Source: AM-2324 sp964225135 (GTDB lineage: Bacteria > Bacteroidota > Bacteroidia > Chitinophagales > Saprospiraceae). From it: a DNA stretch of 6,306 bases. Where the stretch lies: positions 1 to 6,306 of the forward strand of contig CAXQNQ010000174.1 in NCBI GenBank assembly GCA_964225135.1, given 5' to 3'. Below, piece after piece: positions 5,951-6,306 of this stretch. The notes below the pieces were generated by a model. That model was given only the letters and a program-made list of their open reading frames with translations. It searched no databases and was not told the DNA's origin. The stretch's first letter is position 1. Each line of letters opens with the position of its first letter. Both the position numbers and the translations under genes were made by a program.

Positions 5951-6306
5951 TATTCTTTATTTTTTGAATCCATCCAAATAGTAACTGGACCATCATTTAA
6001 TAATTCTACTTTCATATATGCCCCAAAGATTCCCGCCTCAATGGCTAATCCACTTTGTTGCCGCAATTGTTCCAAAAAGGATTGATACATCTCCTGCGCA
6101 AATGCTGGTTTACCTGCTTTTATAAAAGATGGCCTATTTCCTTTTTTTGTACTTGCATGTAAGGTGAATTGGGAAACGACCAAAATACCCCCCGATACAT
6201 CAGTAACTGAAAGATTCATTTTCTCTTCTTCATCACCAAATATGCGCAACTTCAATATTTTTTGTATCAACCAATCCTGATCTTCGGCTGTATCAGCGTC
6301 TTCTAC
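5950..6306 (-). CDS. dtd: D-aminoacyl-tRNA deacylase, missing N-terminus (runs off right edge)
   Basis: Dtd hydrolyses the ester bond of D-aminoacyl-tRNAs, and of glycine mischarged on tRNA-Ala, recycling the tRNA and keeping D-amino acids out of proteins. It is a cytoplasmic homodimer. The frame is open to the edge, giving 118 residues from 'VEDADTAEDQDWL'. Full-length family members have roughly 145-150 residues, so about 30-40 N-terminal residues are off-window. Visible hallmarks are 'KILKLRIFGDEEEKMNLSV', the active-site motif 'SQFTLHA' (codons near 6174-6160) with its Thr, 'KGNRPSF', and the cross-subunit Gly-cisPro motif 'NDGPVTIW' (GPVT at 5991-5980), which enforces chiral selectivity. 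An in-frame TTG at 6270 is internal, not the start, because conserved sequence continues upstream of it. It is upstream of, and coupled to, the MazG-like gene. Confidence 0.96.
   Translation of the reverse strand, partial: VEDADTAEDQDWLIQKILKLRIFGDEEEKMNLSVTDVSGGILVVSQFTLHASTKKGNRPSFIKAGKPAFAQEMYQSFLEQLRQQSGLAIEAGIFGAYMKVELLNDGPVTIWMDSKNKE

Noticed and set aside
1..6306. Defence island, mobile element, CRISPR or a new multi-gene system
   Set aside because: All genes but one belong to known core families. No repeats array, transposase, integrase, toxin-antitoxin pair or nuclease is visible.

Overview
This AT-rich window reads as a chromosomal housekeeping segment of a Bacteroidota bacterium. 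Four things point that way: a BamA/TamA-like outer-membrane protein whose signal peptide ends in the common Bacteroidota 'SAQ' motif, the N-terminus of HemW, the HtpG sequence type, and a clean Bacteroidota-style promoter (TTG-N20-TAnnTTTG) upstream of one gene. I cannot fix the class or genus from the sequence. There are no transposases, integrases, tRNAs, rRNAs or CRISPR arrays, and no gene-free stretch exceeds 300 bases.

Layout from left to right. (1) Positions 1-683, minus strand: the N-terminal 227 residues of an Omp85-superfamily outer-membrane protein (signal peptide, then POTRA-like repeats); its barrel lies off the left edge. (2) Positions 740-1867, plus: hemW, a radical-SAM heme chaperone, transcribed divergently from gene 1 across a very short gap. 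(3) Positions 1932-2735, plus: an uncharacterised protein whose N-terminal half resembles phage AntA/AntB-type antirepressor domains. It has its own promoter, an inverted repeat around that promoter, and a strong downstream terminator. (4) Positions 2904-4778, minus: htpG, a complete bacterial Hsp90. (5) Positions 4942-5613, plus: a compact PrsW-family (CAAX/ABI-like) intramembrane protease, divergent from htpG; the 163-base gap holds a perfect small palindrome. (6) Positions 5615-5950, minus: a MazG-like nucleotide pyrophosphohydrolase. (7) Positions 5950-6306, minus: dtd, D-aminoacyl-tRNA deacylase, with its N-terminus off the right edge. dtd and the MazG-like gene overlap by one base (TAATG) and are almost certainly one operon.

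Functionally the window is mostly quality control: envelope assembly (gene 1), heme delivery (hemW), protein folding (htpG), membrane proteolysis (PrsW), nucleotide sanitation (MazG-like) and proofreading of mischarged tRNA (dtd). These are mostly independent transcription units apart from dtd-mazG, and nothing shows that they form one system. The least explained element is the antirepressor-like gene at 1932-2735 with its promoter-embedded inverted repeat. I found no defence island or obviously new multi-gene system.
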